From the NCBI GenBank assembly GCA_947589615.1, contig CANQBU010000023.1, positions 1 to 13,414 of the forward strand: DNA of 13,414 nt, written 5' to 3'. Positions 6,108 through 12,999 of the stretch are shown piece after piece. Numbering within the stretch: position 1 is the stretch's first letter; every line of letters begins with the position of its first letter. This DNA is from an uncultured Clostridia bacterium (GTDB taxonomy: Bacteria > Bacillota > Clostridia > Christensenellales > UBA1242). Position numbers and translations under genes: made by a program. The notes under the pieces are model-generated. The model was not told where the DNA came from, did not search any database, and worked only from the letters and a program-made list of their open reading frames with translations.

Positions 6108-6815
6108 ATGAAAATATTAGTTTATACAGATGTGCATGGAAATAAATACGCGTTGGAGAAATTGCAGGATAGTCAAGACTATAAAACTGCTGATGTAAGG
6201 GTGTTTTTAGGAGATGCAGTAATGATGTGCCCTTTTCCGAACGAATGCTTACAAAAGATATGGAAAAGTGGCGATATTTTTCTTCTTGGAAATCATGATA
6301 GCTATTGTGCTTTTGGTTTACCAGAAGAAGAATTTGCATATTTCAAAGCTGATAAAAAAGCACATCAAAATTATATGAGAGAAAAAACTTTACTTGAATA
6401 CAAAGAAAAATTAGCAACCATGCCCAAAGATTGTTATATGTATTTTTTTAACAAAAAATTTTATTTTACCCACTATGCTTGGGAGACTGATAAGCTTGTT
6501 ATGGACGATCCCGATGAGCCAAATGCACCATCCATTAAAACAGCAGAATTATTTAAAAACATAAAAGCCGATTATATAATTTTTGGACACAATCATAAAC
6601 CATCAGAATTTGAGTGCGATGGAAAAAAGTTTATATGCGTTGGCAGTCTTGGTATGAAATATCCGGGGAACTATATTGTAATAAATATCGATGAAATAGG
6701 AATTAATGTTGAACGAAAGAAAGTCTTTTTTGATGTTGATAAATTAAAAAATGATATAATAACAGAGAACTATCCACGAGCACAAGGATATTGCAAATTT
6801 TTTGAGCAAGATTAA
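6108..6815 (+). CDS. Calcineurin-like metallophosphoesterase (YfcE/MJ0936-like)
   Basis: A 235-residue cytoplasmic phosphoesterase with a complete two-metal site: D8 and H10 (TDVHGN), GD at 35-36 (FLGDAV), GNHD at 61-64, H122 (FTHYAW) and GHNH at 160-163. This is the order and spacing of YfcE/MJ0936-type enzymes, which hydrolyse phosphodiesters with manganese or similar metals; the natural substrate is unknown. The start must be the ATG at 6108 because the first metal motif lies only seven residues in. No Shine-Dalgarno sequence precedes it, and the -10 box is six bases upstream, so the mRNA is predicted leaderless. It is divergent from the YdcK-like gene and convergent with the tRNA. No clear rho-independent terminator follows on this strand. 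Confidence 0.9.
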   Translation: MKILVYTDVHGNKYALEKLQDSQDYKTADVRVFLGDAVMMCPFPNECLQKIWKSGDIFLLGNHDSYCAFGLPEEEFAYFKADKKAHQNYMREKTLLEYKEKLATMPKDCYMYFFNKKFYFTHYAWETDKLVMDDPDEPNAPSIKTAELFKNIKADYIIFGHNHKPSEFECDGKKFICVGSLGMKYPGNYIVINIDEIGINVERKKVFFDVDKLKNDIITENYPRAQGYCKFFEQD

Positions 6816-6917
6816 ACTTAATTATGGTGCTGTAAAACCCCTTGATAACCCACGGGTTCGAGCTATTATTTACACTTCAAAATTTCAAGTCTAACAAATA
6901 ACAACCACCTATTATTA

Positions 6918-6960
6918 GCCCGCAAGGGCGCTACTTCGAAAAATCGTCAGATTTTTTGAA
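6918..6960. repeat. Two adjacent palindromic hairpins in intergenic region
   Basis: GCCC-GCAA-GGGC (6918-6929) is a short stem with a GNRA loop. Six bases on, TTCGAAAAATC (6935-6945) pairs with GATTTTTTGAA (6950-6960), eleven pairs with one G-U and a four-base loop. Together with the hairpin at 6961-7027 they form three stacked structures. The rest of 6816-6917 has no gene and only weak small palindromes. Confidence 0.6.
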
Positions 6961-7027
6961 AAAGAGGCAACCGAGCGACAAATTAAAATTCTAAGAGAAT
7001 TTTAGATAAGCGTAGAGTTGCCTCTTT
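6956..7027 (-). terminator. Long two-tier hairpin terminator after tRNA-Leu
   Basis: On the minus strand AAAGAGGCAAC (7027-7017) pairs with GTTGCCTCTTT (6971-6961), followed by a U-run (6960-6956 region). An inner perfect stem AAAATTCT/AGAATTTT (7003-6996/6992-6985, three-base loop) sits inside a large internal loop. It begins at the last base of the encoded CCA, so it ends the tRNA transcript. Confidence 0.8.
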
Positions 7028-7108
7028 GGTGCGGAAGATGGGAGTCGAACCCACACGATTTCTCACAAGCATCTGAAACTTGCGCGTCTGCCATTCCGCC
7101 ACTCCCGC
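7027..7108 (-). tRNA. tRNA-Leu, anticodon CAG
   Basis: Class II tRNA read on the minus strand. Acceptor GCGGGAG (7108-7102) pairs with CTTCCGC (one G-U), discriminator A at 7030, and CCA is encoded (7029-7027). The D-arm GGCGGAATGGCAGAC is typical of tRNA-Leu. The anticodon stem CAAGT/GCTTG encloses the loop TTCAGAT, so the anticodon is CAG, reading CUG. The variable arm is short for Leu (about 11 bases), and the T-loop is TTCGACT. CUG is expected to be a rarer Leu codon in this AT-rich genome. It follows tpiA on the same strand, has its own extended -10 promoter inside the tpiA terminator, and is followed at once by a terminator. Confidence 0.95.
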
Positions 7109-7112
7109 ATTC

Positions 7113-7146
7113 TTAAAAGAAAAATCTCACCATTTCCAGTGAGATT
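7113..7146 (-). terminator. Terminator of the tpiA unit
   Basis: AATCTCAC (7146-7139) pairs perfectly with GTGAGATT (7130-7123), eight-base loop, then TTTCTTTT (7122-7115). It lies about 42 bases after the tpiA stop and directly ahead of the tRNA. Confidence 0.85.
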
Positions 7147-7172
7147 ATATCACATTTTATTAATTTTTGCAC
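7144..7172 (-). promoter_or_regulatory. Extended -10 promoter for tRNA-Leu
   Basis: TATAAT (7149-7144) preceded by TGA (extended -10), with a weak -35 GTGCAA at 17-base spacing (7172-7167). The -10 overlaps the 5' arm of the tpiA terminator, and the predicted start near 7137 falls in that hairpin's loop, giving a 5' leader of about 29 bases on the pre-tRNA. Confidence 0.65.
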
Positions 7173-7187
7173 TACTTTTTTATAAAA

Positions 7188-7934
7188 TTATTTAACATTT
7201 TTTATAATTTGTGCAAAATTATCGGCGTCTAGCGATGCTCCACCTACTAGCATGCCATTAATATTCTTGATTTTAGCAAAATTCGCACAGTTTTTTACAT
7301 CAACGCTTCCGCCATAAAGAACTTCTATTTTTTCGCCCGCTTTTTCTGAAAAATCTTCAGAAACAACCTTTTTAATTATCTTTACGGTGTTTTCAACTTC
7401 TTTTGCAAGTGGTGTTTTGCCCGTTCCAATTGCCCAGATAGGCTCATAAGCAATCACAATATTTTCAAGTTCATTTTCATATAATCCCTTAAGTGCTTCT
7501 TCAAGTTGAGCTTTAATCACATCATTTGTTTTTAGTGTGTTTTTCTCTGCCAAAGTTTCTCCGACACATAAAATCACCTTCAATCTATTTTTAAGAGCAA
7601 GTTTAATTTTCTTATTAATTATTCTTCCATTTTCTTTAAACTTAACTCTTCTTTCACTATGCCCTACTATAACATAATCTGCCCCGCAATCTTTTATCAT
7701 CAACCCGTTAATTTCGCCCGTGCATTTACCGTCATCTTCATCGCAGATGTTTTGTGCGCCGATATTTATCCCTGTGCCATCTAAGAGGAATTTTGAAAGC
7801 GTAATTGCTGTAAACGGAACACAAAGAACAATTTCCGCTTTGTCTTTTTCATATTTTGGAAGTAATTTCATTATATAATCTTTCACTTCATTGTTTGTCT
7901 TGTTCATCTTGAAGTTCGCAACAACTTTTTTCAT
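7188..7934 (-). CDS. tpiA: Triosephosphate isomerase
   Basis: Interconverts dihydroxyacetone phosphate and glyceraldehyde 3-phosphate in glycolysis; cytoplasmic, usually a dimer. The 248 residues are the normal family length. The TIM-barrel active site is complete: N7 and K9 in ANFKMN, H92 in GHSERR, and the catalytic Glu at 164 in AYEPIWAIGTG, whose GTGKTP part is the mobile lid loop; the phosphate-binding YGGSV and VGGASL segments are near the C-terminus. AAAGGAG lies upstream of ATG 7934 with normal spacing. It follows pgk by 74 bases on the same strand with no terminator or clear promoter between, so pgk and tpiA are co-transcribed. Confidence 0.97.
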   Translation of the reverse strand: MKKVVANFKMNKTNNEVKDYIMKLLPKYEKDKAEIVLCVPFTAITLSKFLLDGTGINIGAQNICDEDDGKCTGEINGLMIKDCGADYVIVGHSERRVKFKENGRIINKKIKLALKNRLKVILCVGETLAEKNTLKTNDVIKAQLEEALKGLYENELENIVIAYEPIWAIGTGKTPLAKEVENTVKIIKKVVSEDFSEKAGEKIEVLYGGSVDVKNCANFAKIKNINGMLVGGASLDADNFAQIIKNVK

Positions 7935-8008
7935 AATTTCTCCTTTTTTCTTAAAAATTTATGATTTTTACATTAAAAACGATAATTTTTTGGATTTTTT
8001 TACAATTT

Positions 8009-9193
8009 TTAAATTATTTTCTCTTGAATTATATCAATACATGGAAGATTGCCTTCCTCCAAAAATTCCATAGTAGCACCTCCGCCGGTCGACACAAAAC
8101 CTATTTTCTTTTTGAGATTTAATTTATTAAGAGCACTTACCGTATCACCACCGCCTACTATAGTTTTTCCGCGACAAGCTGCAATAGCTTCGGCGATTTT
8201 GAATGTTCCCATTGCAAATTCCTGATTTTCAAACAGTCCCATAGGTCCATTCCAGAAAACTTGTTTTGCCCTTTTAATTTCCTTTCTGTAAAGATCAATC
8301 GTTTCTTCTCCGATATCATAACCGACAAGGTCTCCTCTTAATTTTTTAGATTGCACAACGGCTTGTTTTTTATCGCTTTTACTTATGCAAATATGGTCAA
8401 TTGGCAATAAAATTTCTTTTCCGAGTTCTTCTGCCCTAAGCAAAATATTCTTTGCAATTTCCAAGCACTCATCATCAACAATAGATGCACCAGTGGTTAT
8501 GCCTTGTGCCTTTAAAAATGTATATGCCATTGCCCCACCTATTATTATAGTATCTGCTCTTTCCAAAAATCTCTCCAAAATTTTAATTTTTGTGTTTATT
8601 TTTGCACCGCCCAAAACTGCCACAAATGGATGTTGAGGTTGTTGAATAGCTGTGGAAAGATTTTGAATTTCTTTTTCAACCAAAAGCCCAACCGCATTTG
8701 GAAGAATTCTTGCAAGCCCATAAGTAGTTGCATTTTTTCTGTGTGCCGTTCCGAAGGCATCATTGACAAAAATGTCACCCATAGACGCAATTTCTCTTGC
8801 AAAATCCATGTCGCATTCTTCCTCGCCCTTATAAAAACGAGTGTTTTCAAGAAGCAAAATATTGCCATCTCTTAAAAGAGAAATCCTTTCCTTAACCTCA
8901 TCACCAATTACTTTATTGCAAAAACTTACATTGCGTTTTTTGAGTAATTTCATCAAAACCATAGCTACAGGCCATAGCGATTTATGAATTTCAAAACCTT
9001 TTGGTCTTCCAAGATGACTTAGAACAACAATTCTTGCCCCTTTATCACTCAAATATTTTATAGTTGGCAAGGCGTTTACAATGCGGGTAGCGTCCAAAAT
9101 CTTTCCGTTTTCATCCATCGGAACATTAAAGTCCACCCTTAAAAGGACCACTTTTCCCTTTATTCCAACCAAATCTTTTACTGTTCTTTTCAT
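8009..9193 (-). CDS. pgk: Phosphoglycerate kinase
   Basis: Transfers the acyl phosphate of 1,3-bisphosphoglycerate to ADP, the first ATP-forming step of glycolysis; cytoplasmic monomer. At 394 residues it has the standard bacterial length. The N-lobe has the signature RVDFNVP (19-25) and SHLGRPKG (59-66) that bind the triose, plus the LLENTRF segment; the C-lobe has LGGAKINTKI, GPMGLFE and GGGDTVSAL for nucleotide binding. AAGGAG stands nine bases before ATG 9193. Its start is 14 bases after the dus stop, so the two are in one operon. No gapA is in this window, unlike the common gapA-pgk-tpiA order. Confidence 0.97.
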   Translation of the reverse strand: MKRTVKDLVGIKGKVVLLRVDFNVPMDENGKILDATRIVNALPTIKYLSDKGARIVVLSHLGRPKGFEIHKSLWPVAMVLMKLLKKRNVSFCNKVIGDEVKERISLLRDGNILLLENTRFYKGEEECDMDFAREIASMGDIFVNDAFGTAHRKNATTYGLARILPNAVGLLVEKEIQNLSTAIQQPQHPFVAVLGGAKINTKIKILERFLERADTIIIGGAMAYTFLKAQGITTGASIVDDECLEIAKNILLRAEELGKEILLPIDHICISKSDKKQAVVQSKKLRGDLVGYDIGEETIDLYRKEIKRAKQVFWNGPMGLFENQEFAMGTFKIAEAIAACRGKTIVGGGDTVSALNKLNLKKKIGFVSTGGGATMEFLEEGNLPCIDIIQEKII

Positions 9194-9207
9194 AAAAACT
9201 CTCCTTT

Positions 9208-10134
9208 TTATTGATTTTTTATCAGATTTTCAATAATTTTTAATGAATTTTGTATTGAAGGGCTTGTTGCAACTTGCGCTCTTGCTTCGCTGCTTCCCTT
9301 TATTCCCGTCATATACCATAACAGGTGTTTTCTCATATATTTTATAAGCCAATCTTCTTCATAATGTGCTCTTAATATATCAATGTGCCTTTTTATCATT
9401 TTCATGACGTCTTTATCATAATCAATGCCTTTTATCAATGAAAACACATAAGGTCTGCCCAAACTTCCCCTTCCAATCATGACTCCGTCTACGCCCGTTT
9501 CCTTCATTTTTAAATATGATTCTCTGTCAACGACATCACCATTGCCAATTACTGGTATCTTTAACGCCGACTTCAATCGGGCAATCGCTTCGTAATCTGC
9601 ATTTCCACTGTAACCTTGTTGAGCCGTTCTGGCATGCAATGTAACAAACTTTGCCCCCGCCTCCTCGCACATTCTTCCAAAATCCAAAGATATGTCAGTG
9701 TTTATTCCCAGTCGAAATTTTACCGAAATTGGTCTGTCCGTGTTTTTTACACATGATGAAATGATTTTGCTTGCAAGTGGAAGATTTCCCATTAACGCCG
9801 ATCCTTCTCCGTTCTTTATAATTTTAGGTGCCGGACACCCCATGTTTATATCAATTATTTGATATGGTTTTAAGTATTCGCTTTTTAATGCCTCTGTCAT
9901 TATTTCAGGTTCATGTCCAAATATTTGCCCTATTTTAATCTTTTCACTAGGCGAATATATCGTCATCAACGCCGTCTTTTGAGGATTATGGAGCATCGCC
10001 CGACATGAAAGCATCTCGCTATAGGTGGCATCGGCACCGAAGCTTGAGCAAACATCTCTAAATCCTATATCGGTTACGCCCGCCATGGGTGCTAAAATCA
10101 AACCTTCGCCAAAATCTATATTGTCTATTCTCAT
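9208..10134 (-). CDS. dusB: tRNA-dihydrouridine synthase, DusB type
   Basis: Reduces specific uridines in the tRNA D-loop to dihydrouridine, using FMN and NADPH. The 308 residues form the FMN-binding TIM barrel plus the C-terminal helical tRNA-binding domain. Visible: LAPMAGVTD (14-22, flavin), QIFGHEP (70-76), INMGCPAPK with catalytic C100, SVKFRLG with K139, LHARTAQQGYSG with H168, GNGD (197-200) and GRGSLGRP (FMN phosphate). The overall pattern fits DusB best. The next Met lies within the flavin motif, so ATG 10134 is the start. Its -10 box ends six bases before that ATG, predicting a leaderless mRNA. It heads a unit with pgk and tpiA. Confidence 0.93.
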   Translation of the reverse strand: MRIDNIDFGEGLILAPMAGVTDIGFRDVCSSFGADATYSEMLSCRAMLHNPQKTALMTIYSPSEKIKIGQIFGHEPEIMTEALKSEYLKPYQIIDINMGCPAPKIIKNGEGSALMGNLPLASKIISSCVKNTDRPISVKFRLGINTDISLDFGRMCEEAGAKFVTLHARTAQQGYSGNADYEAIARLKSALKIPVIGNGDVVDRESYLKMKETGVDGVMIGRGSLGRPYVFSLIKGIDYDKDVMKMIKRHIDILRAHYEEDWLIKYMRKHLLWYMTGIKGSSEARAQVATSPSIQNSLKIIENLIKNQ

Positions 10135-10140
10135 ATTTAT

Positions 10141-10169
10141 ATTTTAACACCTTCTATAAAAATAATCAA
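10141..10169 (-). promoter_or_regulatory. Extended -10 promoter of the dus-pgk-tpiA unit
   Basis: TTGATT (10169-10164), 17-base spacer, TAAAAT (10146-10141) preceded by TGT. Only ATAAAT separates the -10 from ATG 10134, so transcription is predicted to begin at the start codon. An AAGGTG in the spacer would lie upstream of the transcript and cannot act as a binding site. Confidence 0.78.
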
Positions 10170-10180
10170 ACTATTTTAAA

Positions 10181-10208
10181 TAAAAAAGTGAGTATTTTAA
10201 ACCCACTT
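10181..10208 (-). terminator. Terminator overlapping the stop codon of the 189-residue unknown gene
   Basis: AAGTGGGT (10208-10201) pairs with ACTCACTT (10193-10186), eight pairs with one G-U, seven-base loop, then U-run (10185-10181). The first two stem bases are part of the TAA stop codon. Confidence 0.82.
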
Positions 10209-10776
10209 AATATGTTGTCCTAAGTTCACTTATTACAACATTTTCTTTATTTATTCCAAGTCTAATATCATATACCGAAAATTCAACAATTACATTATAT
10301 AATTCATGGTCAGAAATGTATTTCATAACTTTTGACATGCCCGGAATCTCCCAAAGCTTATCATCTTCGATATCGGCATGAACGTTATATTTGGGTTTTT
10401 CGTAAATGTTTCTATGAGTTGCCTCAATATCATCACGAGCAGTCAAGTCCACACTTTGCGATGAAAAATCTTTGTGAACTATTATGTCACCGACAAGAAT
10501 TAAATCCTCTTTAAATTCATTGTATGAAACACCTATTGTCACATCATTTTCAAAGTTTGGAAGTTTTTCTTTGATCTCTTCTAAATCATGAACAAAGAAA
10601 AATTCACCTTTTGCCTTATTGGCACTTCTCAAAATATATTCTTTTGCAGGATAAGTTTCCATAAAATTTTTTATCCCCTCAAAATCATCTACATCATAGC
10701 TATCAAGTGGAAAATAGTTGAGCTTTAACTCCTTCATTTTAACAATACTGTCCCTTTTATCCCTAATTGTTATCAT
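10207..10776 (-). CDS. Unknown conserved-looking soluble protein, 189 residues
   Basis: I do not recognise this protein. It has no signal peptide or membrane span, is acidic overall, and ends with a beta-rich stretch (EFSVYDIRLGINKENVVISELRTTY). It contains an LRSANKAKGEFFFV segment near residue 50 and several His/Asp positions (VHKDFSSQS, VDLTARDDIEATHR) but no motif I can assign. The frame continues upstream to 10824, but that part overlaps the promoter; AAAGGAG at 10789-10783 lies six bases before the ATG at 10776, so this is the start. It is a single-gene unit with its own promoter and terminator, divergent from the exported unknown. Confidence 0.78.
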   Translation of the reverse strand: MITIRDKRDSIVKMKELKLNYFPLDSYDVDDFEGIKNFMETYPAKEYILRSANKAKGEFFFVHDLEEIKEKLPNFENDVTIGVSYNEFKEDLILVGDIIVHKDFSSQSVDLTARDDIEATHRNIYEKPKYNVHADIEDDKLWEIPGMSKVMKYISDHELYNVIVEFSVYDIRLGINKENVVISELRTTY

Positions 10777-10796
10777 TTTACACTCCTTTTTCAAAT

Positions 10797-10825
10797 ATTT
10801 TATCATAATTTCTATTATTTGCAAA
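10797..10825 (-). promoter_or_regulatory. Extended -10 promoter for the 189-residue unknown gene
   Basis: TAAAAT (10802-10797) preceded by TGA, with TTTGCA (10825-10820) 17 bases upstream, or TTGCAA with 16. The transcription start falls near 10790, giving a short leader that holds the AAAGGAG site. Confidence 0.75.
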
Positions 10826-10878
10826 ACAAATTATTATATTTGATGAATATTAAAATATTATTTCCATACCCTACTTAT

Positions 10879-11547
10879 ATGAAAATTTTACCATTATTTT
10901 TAACATGCCTCACGCTTAACTCACCCGTTTGCGACTATAAAGTAGGCAATCTTATTGAAAGTGATAGATATGCAAATGTGAGCATTTGTAGCGAAGGAAA
11001 ACTTTTCAAGGAAGACATCGAAATAAAAGTATACTACAAGGGAGAAGAAATAAGCGTAATACCACAAGTCAATATTGGTTACTCCCCAACAATTTTTGTC
11101 GCAAATTTTTTAAACAATGGTTTAGAGCAAGTTTTATATAGTGTGGACAGTGGCGGAAGTGGTGGACAAAGCTTTTATCAAATCTTCTCATTTGAAAACG
11201 GAGAAGGGAAAAGTATTTTTAACAGCATCGATTTTAATCCAAAAATTCAATATTCTTTCACTGACAACAATCTTATTGAAATAATCTATTCCAACAAAAC
11301 ACTTTATTTAGATGCTTCAAACTCCGATTGTCAAGCTGAAGATTGTTCATTATACCTAACAGATGTAAACTATATTTTGCCTTACTATAATATTTCCCTT
11401 GACAGATGTTATATTCAAATCATTCAACGGCTTTATGCGGGCTACTCGGCAAATACGCTTGGCTATATCACGTCACTCGTCGAAGTCAATGAAAATGATG
11501 TAAAAACAATAAATGTAGGTATTTTATCCGATTTTGAGCCAAATTAA
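10879..11547 (+). CDS. Probable exported protein of unknown function
   Basis: A protein of about 222 residues. From the ATG at 10879 it starts MKILPLFLTCLTLNSPV, a plausible short signal peptide; no proper lipobox precedes the following Cys. The mature part is beta-rich with four further Cys (CSEG, SDCQAEDC, DRC) that could form disulfides outside the cell. LYSVDSGGSGGQSFYQIFSF resembles the calcium-type loop region of FG-GAP/VCBS-like repeats, but only one copy is seen, so this is a weak resemblance. No Shine-Dalgarno sequence precedes any candidate start: ATG 10843 and TTG 10819 are in frame upstream, and 10819 lies in the divergent promoter. The start therefore remains uncertain, and a leaderless start at 10843 is possible. 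It is followed after about 10 bases by the promoter of the next gene. Confidence 0.65.
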   Translation: MKILPLFLTCLTLNSPVCDYKVGNLIESDRYANVSICSEGKLFKEDIEIKVYYKGEEISVIPQVNIGYSPTIFVANFLNNGLEQVLYSVDSGGSGGQSFYQIFSFENGEGKSIFNSIDFNPKIQYSFTDNNLIEIIYSNKTLYLDASNSDCQAEDCSLYLTDVNYILPYYNISLDRCYIQIIQRLYAGYSANTLGYITSLVEVNENDVKTINVGILSDFEPN

Positions 11548-11557
11548 TGTCAATTAC

Positions 11558-11586
11558 TTTACAAAATCTATCAAATATCATATAAT
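11558..11586 (+). promoter_or_regulatory. Sigma-A promoter for the IMPase-family gene
   Basis: TTTACA (11558-11563), 17-base spacer, TATAAT (11581-11586). The predicted start near 11593 leaves a short leader containing GGAGG (11597-11601), so this mRNA has only a few bases before its binding site. Confidence 0.83.
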
Positions 11587-11606
11587 CTCTTTATACGGAG
11601 GTTGCC

Positions 11607-12368
11607 ATGAAATTTAAAAATAATCAAAAAGAAATTGATTTTTTACTTAGAATGGTCGAAGATGCCGAAAATATAATAAGCGAAGGGAAAATTAAAGTTA
11701 ATGAAAAGGGAAGTGATGATTTAGTCACCAATCTTGATTTAGAAGTGGAAAAATACATAATTTCCAATATTAAAAAAGAATTCCCCGGCTTTGATATTGT
11801 AAGCGAAGAATTCAATTCCTCAAAATCTCTATCAAAAAACTGCTTTACTATCGACCCAATCGACGGAACTATTAATTTTGCAAATGGTATGGCAAATTGG
11901 GCAACCGAAATTGCTTGCATTAAAAATGGTGAAAGAGTCGCAAGTATTATCTATATGCCCCTCATTGACGAATATTATTTTGCAGTTAAGGGCGAAGGCG
12001 CTTTCCTAAATGAAGAAAAAATAAAAGTTAAACCTACTTCAATTAATATGTCCATTTATTCAATCAGTGGAAGCCATAATAAATATATTTTTGATATTTA
12101 CAAAAAAATGAGCAATTATACCAAGCATTCAAGGTCACTCGGCTCAATCTCTGTCACACTTGCATATATCGCAAAAGGTGCGTTATCAGGTTGTATTTTG
12201 CTCTCTCCAACTATTTGGGATTTAGAACCTGGATATTTAATCTGTCAAGAAGCTGGCGCCGTCATTAAAAGGAACGATGAAAAAAATTATGTCGCCATAG
12301 GATTTAATGAGGAATATGCAAATTTACTATATAATGTCGCTGACGAATGTATTAAAGAAAAAATATAA
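11607..12368 (+). CDS. Inositol monophosphatase family protein
   Basis: A 253-residue magnesium-dependent, lithium-sensitive-type sugar phosphatase. Motifs are complete: DLVTNLD (38-44), VSEE with metal ligand E67 or E68, DPIDGT (83-88) carrying two metal-ligand Asp and the substrate Thr, and the C-terminal WD pair W204-D205 in TIWDLEPG. Family members hydrolyse inositol-1-phosphate, 3'-phosphoadenosine 5'-phosphate, or fructose-1,6-bisphosphate; the sequence does not decide. GGAGG at 11597-11601 is five bases before the ATG. It is a single-gene unit ended by a bidirectional hairpin at 12475-12504, and convergent with an unknown gene. Confidence 0.93.
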   Translation: MKFKNNQKEIDFLLRMVEDAENIISEGKIKVNEKGSDDLVTNLDLEVEKYIISNIKKEFPGFDIVSEEFNSSKSLSKNCFTIDPIDGTINFANGMANWATEIACIKNGERVASIIYMPLIDEYYFAVKGEGAFLNEEKIKVKPTSINMSIYSISGSHNKYIFDIYKKMSNYTKHSRSLGSISVTLAYIAKGALSGCILLSPTIWDLEPGYLICQEAGAVIKRNDEKNYVAIGFNEEYANLLYNVADECIKEKI

Positions 12369-12474
12369 AATTTTTGCAATTCTAAATAAAAATTTGCTTT
12401 ATTATGAAAGAAAACTAATTAATGTTCTTTTATGCAAAACTAAATAAATTTCGCAAAATAATACCTTGCCAACC

Positions 12475-12504
12475 AAAAAAGTGAACCTTTCGGCTCACTT
12501 TTTT
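12475..12504. terminator. Bidirectional hairpin terminator
   Basis: AAAAAAGTGA (12475-12484) pairs perfectly with TCACTTTTTT (12495-12504); after an A/C mismatch two C-G pairs close a TTTC loop. It serves the convergent IMPase-family and 144-residue unknown genes; its right arm touches the stop codon of the latter. Confidence 0.9.
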
Positions 12505-12937
12505 ACCTTCCTATTTCCAATTCTGGGGCTCTTAATTCATCATCTTCTGTATCTCTAATCTTTGACCCTCTATATATATTATCTTGTTCCTTAATTCTGT
12601 TTTTCATTGTATGTTCCAATACATTCACGCTATATAAAGCGATGTCAATTCTTCCTTCTTTATTTGTTCTTACTTCAGCAATGTAATTTTCCATAACTCC
12701 ATGTTTGTCCACTGGAGAAAGCATGAGTGACTCTTCCGCAACATCGGCACAGAGAAAATTGTTTTTATCAACCACTCGTTGTTTAACCCTTTGTAAAACC
12801 GCATCTACAGTATTTTCCGCTAAATCAATTTTTTCGCTTTGTATCATACCTCCATTTTGTGGATAATACAAAATTGCAACCTCTTGTTGGGCAACAGCAA
12901 CGACAACCATGTTCCTTTTCATGTCTATATTTTTCAT
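12503..12937 (-). CDS. Unknown 144-residue protein behind a consensus promoter
   Basis: I do not recognise this protein. It starts MKNIDMKRNMVVVAVAQQEVAILYY, suggesting beta-strands rather than a signal peptide, has a mixed alpha/beta middle (with LYSVNVLEH near residue 105), and ends in a charged tail rich in Glu, Asp and Arg that is probably disordered. AAAGGAG lies upstream of ATG 12937 with normal spacing. It is a single-gene unit with a perfect consensus promoter and a strong terminator, so it should be abundant. The tail could be an interaction segment; no catalytic motif is visible. Small abundant proteins of unknown role in such genomes include stress and surface-associated proteins, but nothing here decides. 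Confidence 0.72.
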   Translation of the reverse strand: MKNIDMKRNMVVVAVAQQEVAILYYPQNGGMIQSEKIDLAENTVDAVLQRVKQRVVDKNNFLCADVAEESLMLSPVDKHGVMENYIAEVRTNKEGRIDIALYSVNVLEHTMKNRIKEQDNIYRGSKIRDTEDDELRAPELEIGR

Positions 12938-12960
12938 AACTATCTCCTTTCTATATGATA

Positions 12961-12989
12961 ATTATACAATAATATTTTTCTTTTGTCAA
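12961..12989 (-). promoter_or_regulatory. Perfect-consensus sigma-A promoter
   Basis: TTGACA (12989-12984), exact 17-base spacer, TATAAT (12966-12961): both boxes match consensus at all six positions. The predicted start is near 12954, about 17 bases before the ATG at 12937. The -35 box lies ten bases after the SOD stop codon. Confidence 0.93.
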
Positions 12990-12999
12990 TATATATTAT

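Noticed and set aside
6836..6870. tRNA-like GGGTTCGAGC as a possible attachment-site remnant
   Set aside because: Only about ten bases resemble a T-arm, there is no acceptor stem, and no integrase or matching repeat is in the window.
8385..8875. Open frames opposite pgk and in its alternative frame
   Set aside because: They lie wholly within pgk, which has all family motifs; they lack binding sites and recognisable protein features.
10777..10824. N-terminal extension of the 189-residue unknown protein
   Set aside because: It covers the promoter of the gene; ATG 10776 has AAAGGAG six bases upstream.
12375..12453. Imperfect direct repeat TGCAAnnCTAAATAAA, two copies 58 bases apart
   Set aside because: Short and AT-rich, with no linked function; could arise by chance in this composition.
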